DNA from: an uncultured Bilophila sp. | GTDB taxonomy: Bacteria; Desulfobacterota; Desulfovibrionia; Desulfovibrionales; Desulfovibrionaceae | Length of the DNA: 64,000 nt | Assembly: GCA_910585945.1 (NCBI GenBank) | Contig: CAJUHZ010000010.1 | Location: forward strand, 12,562-76,561 | Direction: 5' to 3' | In this document: piece by piece, positions 1 to 8,059 of the stretch | Layout: every line of letters begins with the position of its first letter | How positions within the stretch are numbered: position 1 is the stretch's first letter | The notes under the pieces: generated by a model | Seen by the model: the letters and a program-made list of their open reading frames with translations, nothing else | Database searches by the model: none | Told to the model about the DNA's origin: nothing | Made by a program: the position numbers and the translations under genes

Positions 1-4
1 GATC

Positions 5-36
5 TTCATAATTCAGCCCAAAGGCTGAATTATGAA
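5..36. repeat. Perfect palindrome, terminator-like or dispersed repeat
   Basis: A 14-bp perfect stem (5-18 with 23-36) closes on a 4-base loop CAAA. The right half, reading GGCTGAAT then TATGAAATGAG, nearly matches the right half of the palindrome at 45058-45104, so this may be a dispersed palindrome rather than only a terminator of whatever gene lies left of the window. Confidence 0.55.
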
Positions 37-122
37 ATGAGTTCTAGAAGCCTTTTCGGAAACGGCTTCCATCGTCAGGCAAACAGCCCGGCGCGGCAGT
101 CGAAAAAGCCTTCAGTCAGCGC

Positions 123-198
123 GGGCGGTTAGCTCAGTTGGTAGAGCGCCGGCCTTACAAGCCGGATGTCAGGTGTTCAAGTCACCTACCGCCCACCA
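123..198 (+). tRNA. tRNA-Val (anticodon TAC)
   Basis: A complete 76-nt cloverleaf with encoded CCA. The acceptor stem pairs GGGCGGT (123-129) with ACCGCCC (188-194). The anticodon stem CCGGC/GCCGG encloses loop CTTACAA with anticodon TAC at 156-158, and the T arm has the TTCAAGT loop. It decodes GUA/GUN valine codons. No integrase or att-like repeat is seen beside it. Confidence 0.97.
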
Positions 199-232
199 TT
201 TCAGCCTCTTCGTTGCCTTCCGTCATTCTTCG

Positions 233-2224
233 TTACAGCAATTCTCCTTCCCAGTTGAACAGGCCCGGCCGGGTTGAGGGCGGCAGGCTTTTGGGCGGCG
301 TTTCCTCCAGCGTGGCGAAAAACGCGTATCCGGCCGCTTCCAGTTCCAGCCGGCGTGTGGAGAGATCCACGGGCCAGGCGGGGTAAATCCAGGTGTTCTG
401 ACCGTATTTGCGCGTCCAGAACTGTTCGCCTTTCGGGCTTTGAAACGGCTCGTTGGCTTTCAGCCCTTCCGGCATATGTCGTCCGATGCCTACGGGCCAG
501 AATCCGCGCAGGATGAGGCCGAGAGGGAGGGGACTGACCGCGGGCAGGGCGAGCAGATCCGGCCCCGGCAGTTCCGGGCTGACGAAAGCGGCCGTAAAGC
601 CGAGCCGGGCAAGGGCGGCTATCGTCAGCGGGTTCGCCGTATTGCAAAAAGGTCCGGCGACAAGTTCCACGTCTTTTTCCGCAAAGAGCGACGCCTGCCA
701 CGGCGCGTTGCAGACCACATGGCGCATTCCCTTGCGCAGCCCTTCCGCAATGGTTTTTTCCCACTGGGCTTCTTCATCCGGCCAGATCACCGGAGGGAGC
801 CACCAGACCATGCGGGGGACCACCGTGCGGGAAACCTCCCGCACCATGCGAGGGGAAAGCCAGAGGCCGGTCAGCGTGCGGCCGCGCCGCGTTTCAACCC
901 CCTGGGGGAGCGAGGCGCGCACCGTCATGTCCGGCCGGCGTGGAGCGCGTCCGGCGGGCGGCGGCAGGTTTGGCGAAAAGTCCACCTGTGCGGCGGAGCG
1001 CCCCCGGCAGGCGTCAAGCCGTTTCCCCCATTCTCCCAGCAGGCGCGCAAGCTCCGGCTCGCGCCGGTCGATAAGAAAAACCGGCGTCCCGGCCTTGGGC
1101 GTCTTGTGCCGGGGCAGATGCAGGGTGAACGAGCCGGCCTTGGGGGTACGCCGGCGGACGGGAAAGGTGGCGTGCCAGCGCTCGTCTTCATACCCGAGGC
1201 GGAGGTAATCCCCGGCCAGAAGCTCGAAATGCGGCTTGAAGCAGGGGAGTCCGTCGGCGTCCATGCGCACCTTTCCCACAAGGCGTCCCGAACTGGTCTG
1301 CGCGTCCGGAGAAGTGGGCGCGGAGGCGTGCTGGGGAAGAAAACGCGCCCGCGTCGTGGGGCGGCCCAGGGCCATGCCGAGGATTTCTTCCGCGTCGCGT
1401 CGCGCTCTGGCGTCGTCGGGATTGTCGAGCAGCAGTCGGTAGGCTGCCGTCACATGGTAGACATAGTGCGGCCCCTTTTTGCGCCCCTCTATTTTCCAGG
1501 AGGAAAGGTTCGGAATGGAGGCGACGGTTCTGGCCAGCACGTCAAGAGAAAAATCGAGGCAGGAAAAGAAGCGCCCGGAGTGCCCGCGCTGGTTGTAGAC
1601 GCGGCGGCAGGGCTGCACGCAGCGCCCGCGCAGGCCGCTTTTGCCCCCCATGTAGCTCGACCAGTAGCAGCGGCCGGAAACGCACCAGCACAGCGCGCCG
1701 TGCACGAAGATTTCGAGTTCCAGCCCTTGCGGACACGCCTCCGCCGTCTGCCGGATTTCGTCAATGGACAGTTCGCGCGGGAGGATGACCCGATCCGCCC
1801 CGAGCAGACGGGCGGCCAGCAGCGCCTTCGGGTGCGTCAGATTGGCCAGGGTGGAAAGGAAGATGCCTCCCTCGTACCCCGCATCCCGCGCCAGCCTGAT
1901 AAGCCCCGGATCCTGGATGATGATCCCGTGCGGGCGCACGTCTCTCGCCAGCCGGGCCAGCAGTCTGCCCGCCGCCGGCAGGTCGTCCGTCTTGACCAGG
2001 GTGTTGAACGCCACATACACGCGGCGCTGTTCGGCATTGGCCAGTTCCACCATGCGGGAAAGTTCGCTGGTGCTGAAATTGTCGGCCTGCATCCGGGCGG
2101 AGAAATGCTTCAGCCCCATGTACACCGCGTCCGCCCCGCCGGCCAGGGCCGCAAGAAACGAGGCCCTGTCGCCGGCCGGAGCCAGAATTTCCGGTTTGCG
2201 CGTGGAAAGCATGGAAGAGGTCAC
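233..2224 (-). CDS. Peptidase U32 family protein
   Basis: A protein of about 663 residues whose N-terminal half has the U32 signature: the opening PEILAPAGD, the segment GADAVYMGL, and the core [18 protein letters not shown], followed by clustered cysteines (GRCVQPC) that in this family can bind an Fe-S cluster. Characterised U32 proteins (RlhA, TrhP, UbiU/V) hydroxylate rRNA, tRNA or ubiquinone precursors, and the length here is close to RlhA. The C-terminal half is poorly conserved to the eye, so the substrate is not assigned. The GTG start overlaps the TGA of the upstream cyclophilin gene, which suggests translational coupling; an ATG at 2212 is the alternative start. Confidence 0.85.
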   Translation of the reverse strand: MTSSMLSTRKPEILAPAGDRASFLAALAGGADAVYMGLKHFSARMQADNFSTSELSRMVELANAEQRRVYVAFNTLVKTDDLPAAGRLLARLARDVRPHGIIIQDPGLIRLARDAGYEGGIFLSTLANLTHPKALLAARLLGADRVILPRELSIDEIRQTAEACPQGLELEIFVHGALCWCVSGRCYWSSYMGGKSGLRGRCVQPCRRVYNQRGHSGRFFSCLDFSLDVLARTVASIPNLSSWKIEGRKKGPHYVYHVTAAYRLLLDNPDDARARRDAEEILGMALGRPTTRARFLPQHASAPTSPDAQTSSGRLVGKVRMDADGLPCFKPHFELLAGDYLRLGYEDERWHATFPVRRRTPKAGSFTLHLPRHKTPKAGTPVFLIDRREPELARLLGEWGKRLDACRGRSAAQVDFSPNLPPPAGRAPRRPDMTVRASLPQGVETRRGRTLTGLWLSPRMVREVSRTVVPRMVWWLPPVIWPDEEAQWEKTIAEGLRKGMRHVVCNAPWQASLFAEKDVELVAGPFCNTANPLTIAALARLGFTAAFVSPELPGPDLLALPAVSPLPLGLILRGFWPVGIGRHMPEGLKANEPFQSPKGEQFWTRKYGQNTWIYPAWPVDLSTRRLELEAAGYAFFATLEETPPKSLPPSTRPGLFNWEGELL

Positions 2225-2727
2225 TCGAACAGACCGGCCGAGGTAATGAGCACCATGTCCGTCGGCACGTCGGAATGAATGCCCATGTTTCTGGTCTTCA
2301 CCTTTTCGATCTTGTCCACCACGTCCATACCGTCCGTCACCTGGCCGAACACGCAGTAGCCGTAGCCTTCTTCAGTCGGCGCGGTGTGGTCCAGAAAGGC
2401 GTTGTCCACGGTATTGATGAAAAATTGCGCCGTGGCGCTGTGCGGATCGGGCGTGCGGGCCATGGCCACGGCCCCGCGCACGTTTTTGAGACCGTTGGCC
2501 GCTTCATTGGCGATCGGCTCATGCGTCGGCTTTTCTTCCATTTTCATCGTCATGCCGCCGCCCTGGATCATGAAGCCCTTGATCACGCGATGAAAGATGG
2601 TGTTGGCGTAAAAGCCTTCATTGACGTATCTGAGAAAGTTTTCAACCGTCTTCGGCGCCTTGTCAGCGAACAGCTCGATCAGGATGTCCCCGGAGGACGT
2701 TTCGAGCAAAACCAGAGGATTGGCCAT
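2221..2727 (-). CDS. ppiB: Cyclophilin-type peptidyl-prolyl cis-trans isomerase
   Basis: 168 residues, the usual length for a cytoplasmic cyclophilin. It catalyses cis-trans isomerisation of Xaa-Pro bonds. Family signatures are visible: [12 protein letters not shown] at the start, [13 protein letters not shown] with the catalytic Arg, the acidic-to-basic GAVAMART segment, and SATAQFFIN. No signal peptide is seen, so it should be cytoplasmic. A good ribosome site (AAGGAG) precedes the ATG. It is coupled to the U32 gene through a GTGA overlap. Confidence 0.95.
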   Translation of the reverse strand: MANPLVLLETSSGDILIELFADKAPKTVENFLRYVNEGFYANTIFHRVIKGFMIQGGGMTMKMEEKPTHEPIANEAANGLKNVRGAVAMARTPDPHSATAQFFINTVDNAFLDHTAPTEEGYGYCVFGQVTDGMDVVDKIEKVKTRNMGIHSDVPTDMVLITSAGLFE

Positions 2728-2766
2728 GACAATCTCCTTGCGGAACGTTATCGGTTTGCGGCCGGC

Positions 2767-3696
2767 CTACACGAGGCGGCCGAGGTTGCGCATCCTGTCG
2801 CCGGGCAGGAGAAGGACAGGGGGGATATCGATCAGCGTGTACGCGCCCGCCTTGCCTTCATGGGCGAGGCGCACGGCCGCGCGCGCGCTGGAAACGAGCA
2901 CCTGGGCCGTGAGCGCGGGGTTGTCGATGCGCATGTCAAAGGTCAGGCGCTGGTTGGCCGTCAGGCCGGAAGCGCCAAGGCGTTCCATGAGCACCCCGTG
3001 CGACGCGTCGGCCACGGTGGGGAGTTCTTCAAGCGAAACCTGCCGCACTTCCAGGGGATCGTGCACAAAGTACGGATCGTTTTGAATGGCGGCGCGGACT
3101 GTTGCAAAGTCGGCCCCGTCCTTGAGCGCCACATAGACAAGGCGGGAATGACGGCCGCCGCCAATGGGAATGGTGATGGAGGTGGCGTCGGCCACGCCCT
3201 CAATGGCGCGCACCGCCACAGAGTGGCCCATGGAACGGCCACGGCCGAAATTGGTGAAGGTTGTGCCGGTGGGAACCATGGCTTCAAACAAGGCTCTGAG
3301 GACGGAATCCGTACCGGGGTCCCACCCCGCGGCCGAAACGGCCACGGCGCGTCCCCGCGCGGCCTCCTCTTCCAGACGGGCGACAGTCTCGACGATTCGA
3401 TCGTGAATATCGAAGCTGTCCACCGTATTGAAGCCCTCAGCCAGCAGCCGGGCGGCGAGGTCCGGAACCTGCCTGGACGGCGCGCAAAGGAGAACGACAT
3501 CCGGGCGTCCCGCCGTACGGACGAGTTCCTCCATGTCCGGAAACTCGGGAACGCCGCGCAGGTCGTGCGGGGCGCTTCCGATGGACGCCTTGCGGCGCAC
3601 CACTCCGATGCAGGTGCAGTCTGGCTGCGTTTCCAGAGATTCAATGGCGTAGCGTCCGATGTTTCCCAGCCCGTAAACGGCCGCCTTGAAGTGCAT
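2767..3696 (-). CDS. ddh: meso-diaminopimelate D-dehydrogenase
   Basis: A 309-residue NADP-dependent oxidoreductase that makes meso-diaminopimelate from tetrahydrodipicolinate in one reductive amination step, feeding lysine and peptidoglycan synthesis. Evidence is the N-terminal Rossmann motif YGLGNIGRY, the NADP-binding VVRR region, SAAGWDPGTDS, and the FGRGRSMGHS segment typical of Ddh. The ATG at 3696 was chosen because AGGAGA lies just upstream and the Rossmann fold begins right after it; the open frame extends 15 codons further. It lies 39 bp upstream of ppiB on the same strand. Confidence 0.88.
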   Translation of the reverse strand: MHFKAAVYGLGNIGRYAIESLETQPDCTCIGVVRRKASIGSAPHDLRGVPEFPDMEELVRTAGRPDVVLLCAPSRQVPDLAARLLAEGFNTVDSFDIHDRIVETVARLEEEAARGRAVAVSAAGWDPGTDSVLRALFEAMVPTGTTFTNFGRGRSMGHSVAVRAIEGVADATSITIPIGGGRHSRLVYVALKDGADFATVRAAIQNDPYFVHDPLEVRQVSLEELPTVADASHGVLMERLGASGLTANQRLTFDMRIDNPALTAQVLVSSARAAVRLAHEGKAGAYTLIDIPPVLLLPGDRMRNLGRLV

Positions 3697-3922
3697 GGCT
3701 GTCTCCTTGATTTTCGATTCGCCGTGAAACCGCACAAGCAATGCTCACGCGCGGCAGGCTGGCAAGTAGCATGTGACGCGGCCCTTTGTACAGGCGGCAA
3801 TTGCCTCTCCCCCGCGGCCTTCGCCAGGCAGACGGGCATTGCAGCGGACGGCATGTTTCATGAAGACTGACCCCGGGCGACGTTTTTCGGCAGTCTTGCC
3901 GGTCATAAGCCCTGTGGGGGGC

Positions 3923-3951
3923 TTGACGAACTCCCGTGAACGGAATAGAAA
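3923..3951 (+). promoter_or_regulatory. Putative sigma-70 promoter of rpsT
   Basis: TTGACG at 3923-3928 and TAGAAA at 3946-3951 are separated by 17 bp and lie about 55 bp before the rpsT GTG. This is the best signal in the 312-bp divergent gap (3697-4008) between ddh and rpsT; nothing else was recognised there. Confidence 0.5.
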
Positions 3952-4008
3952 ACGCAATTCAAAGCGTAAACCATGCCGCACCGCCGGCAAGCCGTATTGG
4001 AGGAAATC

Positions 4009-4281
4009 GTGGCCAACCACAAGTCTGCCGTCAAGCGTCACAAGCAGAGCGTCAAGCGCGCTGCCCGCAATCGCACAGTCAAAACCCGCATCAAGAATGT
4101 GGTGAAATCCGTGCGCGCCGCCATCAAGAGCGATGACAGGGAAAATGCCGCCCAGCTTTTGAGCACGGCCACATCCGTGCTTGACAAGGCGGCAAGCAAG
4201 GGCGTTATTCACTGGAAAAAGGCTGCGCGTAAAATTTCCCGCCTTTCCAAGGCGTTGAACGCTGCCCAGGCTGCGGCCTGA
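4009..4281 (+). CDS. rpsT: 30S ribosomal protein bS20
   Basis: A 90-residue basic protein that binds 16S rRNA early in 30S assembly. It shows the standard bS20 start ([13 protein letters not shown]), the Lys/Arg-rich helices and the end [10 protein letters not shown]. The GTG at 4009 is taken as the start because TTGGAGG lies 7 bases upstream and the family begins at this ANHKS sequence; the upstream ATG at 3973 would add 12 non-family residues. It is a single-gene unit with its own promoter and terminator. Confidence 0.96.
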   Translation: MANHKSAVKRHKQSVKRAARNRTVKTRIKNVVKSVRAAIKSDDRENAAQLLSTATSVLDKAASKGVIHWKKAARKISRLSKALNAAQAAA

Positions 4282-4335
4282 GCCGATTTTCCCCCGGGCG
4301 CGCCTGCCCGAATGTTTTTAGCCTTTTCCGGCACA

Positions 4336-4372
4336 ACAAAACCCGGCTACGGTTTCCGTAACCGGGTTTTGT
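4336..4372 (+). terminator. Rho-independent terminator of rpsT
   Basis: A 17-bp stem with one mismatch (4336-4352 with 4356-4372) and a TTT loop. The stem is GC-rich in the middle with an A run entering and a T run leaving, so it could act in both directions. Confidence 0.85.
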
Positions 4373-4734
4373 CATATTTTAAGAGAAATTGATGCCCAAA
4401 CGGTTCCTTCCGTCAGGAGGGAAACGGCCCGCGACAGGGCCGGGTTCATTTGCCGCAAATCCCGTTTTGGGGGGAAGCGATCCTCACACATGGGGCATGA
4501 GACGTTCACCTTCCTGATGATTCTTGAAAATCTTTTTTGATTTCAACTTGTTGGCGCATCACTTTCATTGAAAACGTGAACCTCTCTGGGATGCGGCCAG
4601 GTTGACGTCGGGAGACAATTTGTTCAGATTGGGAGAACATCGAAGCCGTTTCAGGATTTTATCACGAACTCCCCGCGCAAAGAGAACCGTCATTCAGAAA
4701 AGATGCTGTAACAGAGATAGTGCGGAGCAATTAT
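4373..4734. other. Intergenic region, no gene seen
   Basis: 362 bases between the rpsT terminator and the DUF262 gene. It becomes AT-richer to the right, matching the shift in composition that continues through the next gene. I see no convincing promoter, tRNA, att repeat or short reading frame. Confidence 0.6.
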
Positions 4735-6828
4735 ATGCAAGCGATAGATAGAGAGCTTCTCAGTGTGCTTGGGGATTCAACCATTCGTTTCGTTGTTCCT
4801 GTGTATCAGCGAAGCTATGCCTGGCAAGAAGAGCATTGGGAAAGGCTGTGGGATGATATCCTTGCGATTGCCGGGGAACAGGGCAAGGAACATTTTACCG
4901 GATCTATAGTCTGGGTAGGACGCATGCAAGGGCCGGGCGTCAATGCCGACGGTAATATTCTGGTTGACGGTCAGCAGCGTTTGACGACGCTTTCCCTGTT
5001 GATACTGGCATATGCCGAGTTCGCGAAAGAACATGACAACAAGGGAAACGACGGCAAGGATCTTCCTGTTTCCTTTGAAGAGATTATCGGCAGTGGCTAT
5101 CTTTTTTCAACATACAAGAAAGGCGAACAGAGATATAAAATCACGCTGTCCGATGTGGACAAAGAGATTTTCAGAGCACTGATTGACAGACTTGAATCTC
5201 CTTATACGCCTGTTCCAGAGACGAGTTCCAGTCTTTTGGAAGCTCTTGATTATTTCCGTGCCCGAATTTCCGAACTGGAAGATCAGTCCGTCCTGTGGAG
5301 AGGATTGCAAAGTCTGCGCATCGTGAATGTCACCCTGGATCCGCACAGGGACAACCCTCAGCTTGTGTTCGAGTCCATGAACTCAACGGGCAAATCACTT
5401 TGCCATGCGGATTTGATTCGCAATTATATCTTGCTTGGATTGCCTATCGATCAGCAGACTGAATTTTATCATAATTATTGGCGTCAGATAGAAATTGTTC
5501 TTGGAACAGACAGGGATATGGGGGTTTTTGATCAATTCATATTTCATTATTTGACGATATATGTGTCTCCAAATATTGTAAATCAATCTGAAGTATATCA
5601 AATATTCAAGAATTATAAAAATGTTTTTAGAGAATGCGCAGAAGATCTGTTACAAGATATGCTATTTTATGCTCGGATTTATGCTTCCATCACAGTGGAA
5701 GGTTTTGAAAAGGATATTGAGATAAGATCCATATTCAGGAATATTTTTACCCTCAAGGCTACTCCCGTTATACCTCTTATCATGCTTTTTTATTCTAAAA
5801 TGAAAACTTTGCCTGAACAATTAACACGCGAGGAGTTTATTGCAGCAATCAGGCATATTGAAGTATACCTTGTGTATCGTACGCTTTGCGACTACAGCAG
5901 CAATGGTCTGAACAGATATATTCCAAGTCTTATTTCTAAATTCAAAAGATGTTTTGATGCAGGGGATTATGCTGTTTCAAGGCATATCCTGGCAACACTT
6001 GAAGATGAACGCGGAACTGCACGGGAATTTCCCACTCAGGGAGATGTACGAGAGAGGCTCAAGAAAAAAGAATTTTATAAGATGGCGACATTCCGAAAGA
6101 AATTCTTTCTGGAACAGCTTGAGAACAGTATGCATCCCAAAAACTGGCTGGATATTTCGGGCGGCAAGTATACCATTGAACATGTCATGCCGCAAACCAT
6201 TGACAATAAGACGGACTGGCAGGAAATGCTTGGAGAAGGATACGAAACAAGCTATAACGAGCATTTGCATCTGCTTGGGAATCTTACTGTTACGGCATAC
6301 AACAGTGAGTTGTCCAATCTTTCGTTCCAGAAGAAAAAAGAGGCGTATCTTTCCAGTGAACCGATTGCGCTGAGCAACGACATTTTGCAGGAAGCGACAT
6401 GGACATATGAAAAGATTCAAGAACGTACAACAAAGCTGGCAGAAAAGATTGTCAATCTATGGCCTCGTCCTTCCCTGACAGGCGAGGAAGTCAAGAAATA
6501 TTCTCTGCTTCGCAGGGATGCCAATGAAAATACAGGCTTTATCTCTATCAAAGATTTACTGGGCGCGGGTGTCTTGCAGGTCAATGAAAAGCTGATAAGT
6601 TCAAATGAGTCCATCTATAAGGGATTGTCATGCCGGATAAACGAGAACGGTTTTATGCAATTTGAAGATGGCCAAATTGAAGAAACGCCCACAGGGGCCG
6701 CAAGATATTGCATCAAACAGGTTTACGGAAAGTTGAAGACCGTGAACGGCTGGAAATTTTGGCTTGTTCCGCGTCTTAACTGTCGTCTTTTGGACGTAAA
6801 AAATCTTACATATTCGGATGAATTGTGA
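4735..6828 (+). CDS. DUF262/DUF1524 nuclease-like protein with C-terminal RAMA-like domain
   Basis: A 697-residue protein of the GmrSD-like class. The N-terminal DUF262 domain carries VPVYQRSYAW and the DGQQR motif (about residues 78-82), proposed to act in NTP-dependent DNA handling. A DUF1524 HNH-type nuclease domain follows, with IEHVMPQ (His483) and the downstream HLLGNLTVTAYN. The last 100 residues resemble a RAMA domain (ISIKDLLGAG ... NGWKFWLV), associated with recognition of modified DNA. Related proteins (GmrSD, BrxU, SspE) restrict phage DNA. The gene stands alone and is visibly AT-richer than both flanks, which suggests transfer. The ATG at 4735 is chosen for the GCGGAG upstream; GTG 4720 is possible. 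The defence role is inferred. Confidence 0.85.
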   Translation: MQAIDRELLSVLGDSTIRFVVPVYQRSYAWQEEHWERLWDDILAIAGEQGKEHFTGSIVWVGRMQGPGVNADGNILVDGQQRLTTLSLLILAYAEFAKEHDNKGNDGKDLPVSFEEIIGSGYLFSTYKKGEQRYKITLSDVDKEIFRALIDRLESPYTPVPETSSSLLEALDYFRARISELEDQSVLWRGLQSLRIVNVTLDPHRDNPQLVFESMNSTGKSLCHADLIRNYILLGLPIDQQTEFYHNYWRQIEIVLGTDRDMGVFDQFIFHYLTIYVSPNIVNQSEVYQIFKNYKNVFRECAEDLLQDMLFYARIYASITVEGFEKDIEIRSIFRNIFTLKATPVIPLIMLFYSKMKTLPEQLTREEFIAAIRHIEVYLVYRTLCDYSSNGLNRYIPSLISKFKRCFDAGDYAVSRHILATLEDERGTAREFPTQGDVRERLKKKEFYKMATFRKKFFLEQLENSMHPKNWLDISGGKYTIEHVMPQTIDNKTDWQEMLGEGYETSYNEHLHLLGNLTVTAYNSELSNLSFQKKKEAYLSSEPIALSNDILQEATWTYEKIQERTTKLAEKIVNLWPRPSLTGEEVKKYSLLRRDANENTGFISIKDLLGAGVLQVNEKLISSNESIYKGLSCRINENGFMQFEDGQIEETPTGAARYCIKQVYGKLKTVNGWKFWLVPRLNCRLLDVKNLTYSDEL

Positions 6829-6843
6829 GGCTCCTCCGAGCAG

Positions 6844-6872
6844 AGCGTTTGAGTTTTTTCAATCTCAAAGCT
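6844..6872. terminator. Possible bidirectional terminator
   Basis: An imperfect stem (AGC-TTTGAG paired with CTCAAAGCT, one bulged G) with a T run in the loop, in the 114-bp gap where the DUF262 gene and recR converge. Confidence 0.35.
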
Positions 6873-6942
6873 GGAAGGCTGCCTGCTTTGGCGGCACAGG
6901 GCAGCGCATATGCATTGCGCGCTTCGTGACGGCTCCTGCACT

Positions 6943-7551
6943 TTAACGCAGTTCCTGCCGGTACTGGAGCGACTGGCGCAATGTCTCGTGATCCATGAAT
7001 TTGACTTCTGCTCCAAGGGGGATGCCCTGGGCGAGTCGCGTCACTCGCACGCCCGGAAAACGCCTGCTTACAAGCCCCCGGATGAATTCGGCCGTGTTTT
7101 CGCCCTCCACAGTCGCGCCCAGGGCAAGGATGACTTCACGCACCTGTCCTTCGGCCAGGCGATCCAGAAGACGATCGAGATCGGGGCTTTCCCCGGCCAT
7201 GTTCGGCGGGGGGAGCAGACCGCCGAGAATGAGATAGCGCCCGCGAAAAAACGCGCCTTCTTCCAGGGTCAGCATACTGTCCCACTCGGCAACCAGGCAC
7301 AGCAGGCTGTCGTCACGCGCCGGATCGGCGCAGACAGTGCACGGATCCGTGTCGGTCAGCGCTCCGCACCGGCTGCAAAGTCTCAGTTTGTCCCGCAGGT
7401 CGTGGATGGAAGAGCCGAGACGCCGCGTTTCGCTTTCCGGCCATTTGAGCAGGGTCATGGCGGCGCGCATGGCCGATTTGGGGCCAAGCCCGGGCAGGCG
7501 CGCGAGTTGCCGGACAAGTTCGGTCAGCGGCTCGGGAATACGATGGTCCAA
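6943..7551 (-). CDS. recR: Recombination mediator RecR
   Basis: A 202-residue partner of RecO/RecF that helps load RecA on gapped DNA. It shows the helix-hairpin-helix ARLPGLGPKSAMRAA, the four-Cys zinc finger (CSRCGALTDTDPCTVC) and a Toprim domain starting LCLVAEWDSM. The start is taken as TTG at 7551: GGGAGGA sits 6 bases upstream and the result matches the family length of about 200, whereas the open frame continues 36 codons with no family similarity. It ends the ilvE-dnaX-ybaB-recR run, 196 bp below ybaB. Confidence 0.93.
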   Translation of the reverse strand: MDHRIPEPLTELVRQLARLPGLGPKSAMRAAMTLLKWPESETRRLGSSIHDLRDKLRLCSRCGALTDTDPCTVCADPARDDSLLCLVAEWDSMLTLEEGAFFRGRYLILGGLLPPPNMAGESPDLDRLLDRLAEGQVREVILALGATVEGENTAEFIRGLVSRRFPGVRVTRLAQGIPLGAEVKFMDHETLRQSLQYRQELR

Positions 7552-7747
7552 AACAGTTCCTCCCGGTCTGTCGTCAAATGGGAGTGGAGCAGTCTGAAAA
7601 TGCCTTATGGCCGCCGGAAGACGCGTCGCGTGCGGCGCTGACAGGGATGCCGCGCGCAAGCGGAACCTGCTTCCGCTTGCATCTGTGCGCGACAGAGCCG
7701 GTCCGGGGGCGAGCCCCTCTCAACATGTCAAACAGACCAACGGCCCG

Positions 7748-8059
7748 TTAAATGATGCCAGGCAGCTTGATGCCGCCGGTGATGGCGCTTATTTCGCGTT
7801 CCATGGCGGCACGGCCCACCCGGATGGATTCGTTCACGGCCGTGAGCACGAGATCCTGGAGCATTTCCACATCGCCGCCTTCCAGGGCTTTCGGATCTAT
7901 GATGATTTCCTTGATATCCTGCTTGCAGGTGGCGATCACGCGCACCATGCCGCCGCCGCTGGACGCTTCAACGGTGCGCTCGCCAAGCTCCTGCTGGAGT
8001 TTGGCGATCTTGTGTTGCATGACGCCGGCTTGACGCACCAGATCATTCATATTGCGCAT
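7748..8059 (-). CDS. ybaB: YbaB/EbfC family nucleoid-associated protein
   Basis: 103 residues, the normal size. Members form dimers that bind DNA and are nearly always encoded between dnaX and recR, as here. Visible features are the N-terminal coiled helix (MQHKIAKLQQELGERTVEASSGGGMV cut short at the Gly-rich turn), the strand DIKEIIIDP and the C-terminal helix with VNESIRVGRAAMERE. It starts inside the 3' end of dnaX (17-bp overlap), with GGAGG-type ribosome site in the dnaX coding sequence. Confidence 0.94.
   Translation of the reverse strand: MRNMNDLVRQAGVMQHKIAKLQQELGERTVEASSGGGMVRVIATCKQDIKEIIIDPKALEGGDVEMLQDLVLTAVNESIRVGRAAMEREISAITGGIKLPGII

Noticed and set aside
123..232. tRNA-Val as an integration site
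   Set aside because: No integrase gene and no duplicated tRNA 3' end were seen in the following sequence; a normal housekeeping gene starts directly after.
440..2278. 612-codon open frame on the plus strand opposite the U32 gene
   Set aside because: It is a GC-driven shadow: the minus-strand frame has clear family motifs and the plus translation is Arg/Gly/His-rich with no domain. The same applies to other long opposite-strand frames over infB, tamB, htpG and the FGE-like gene.
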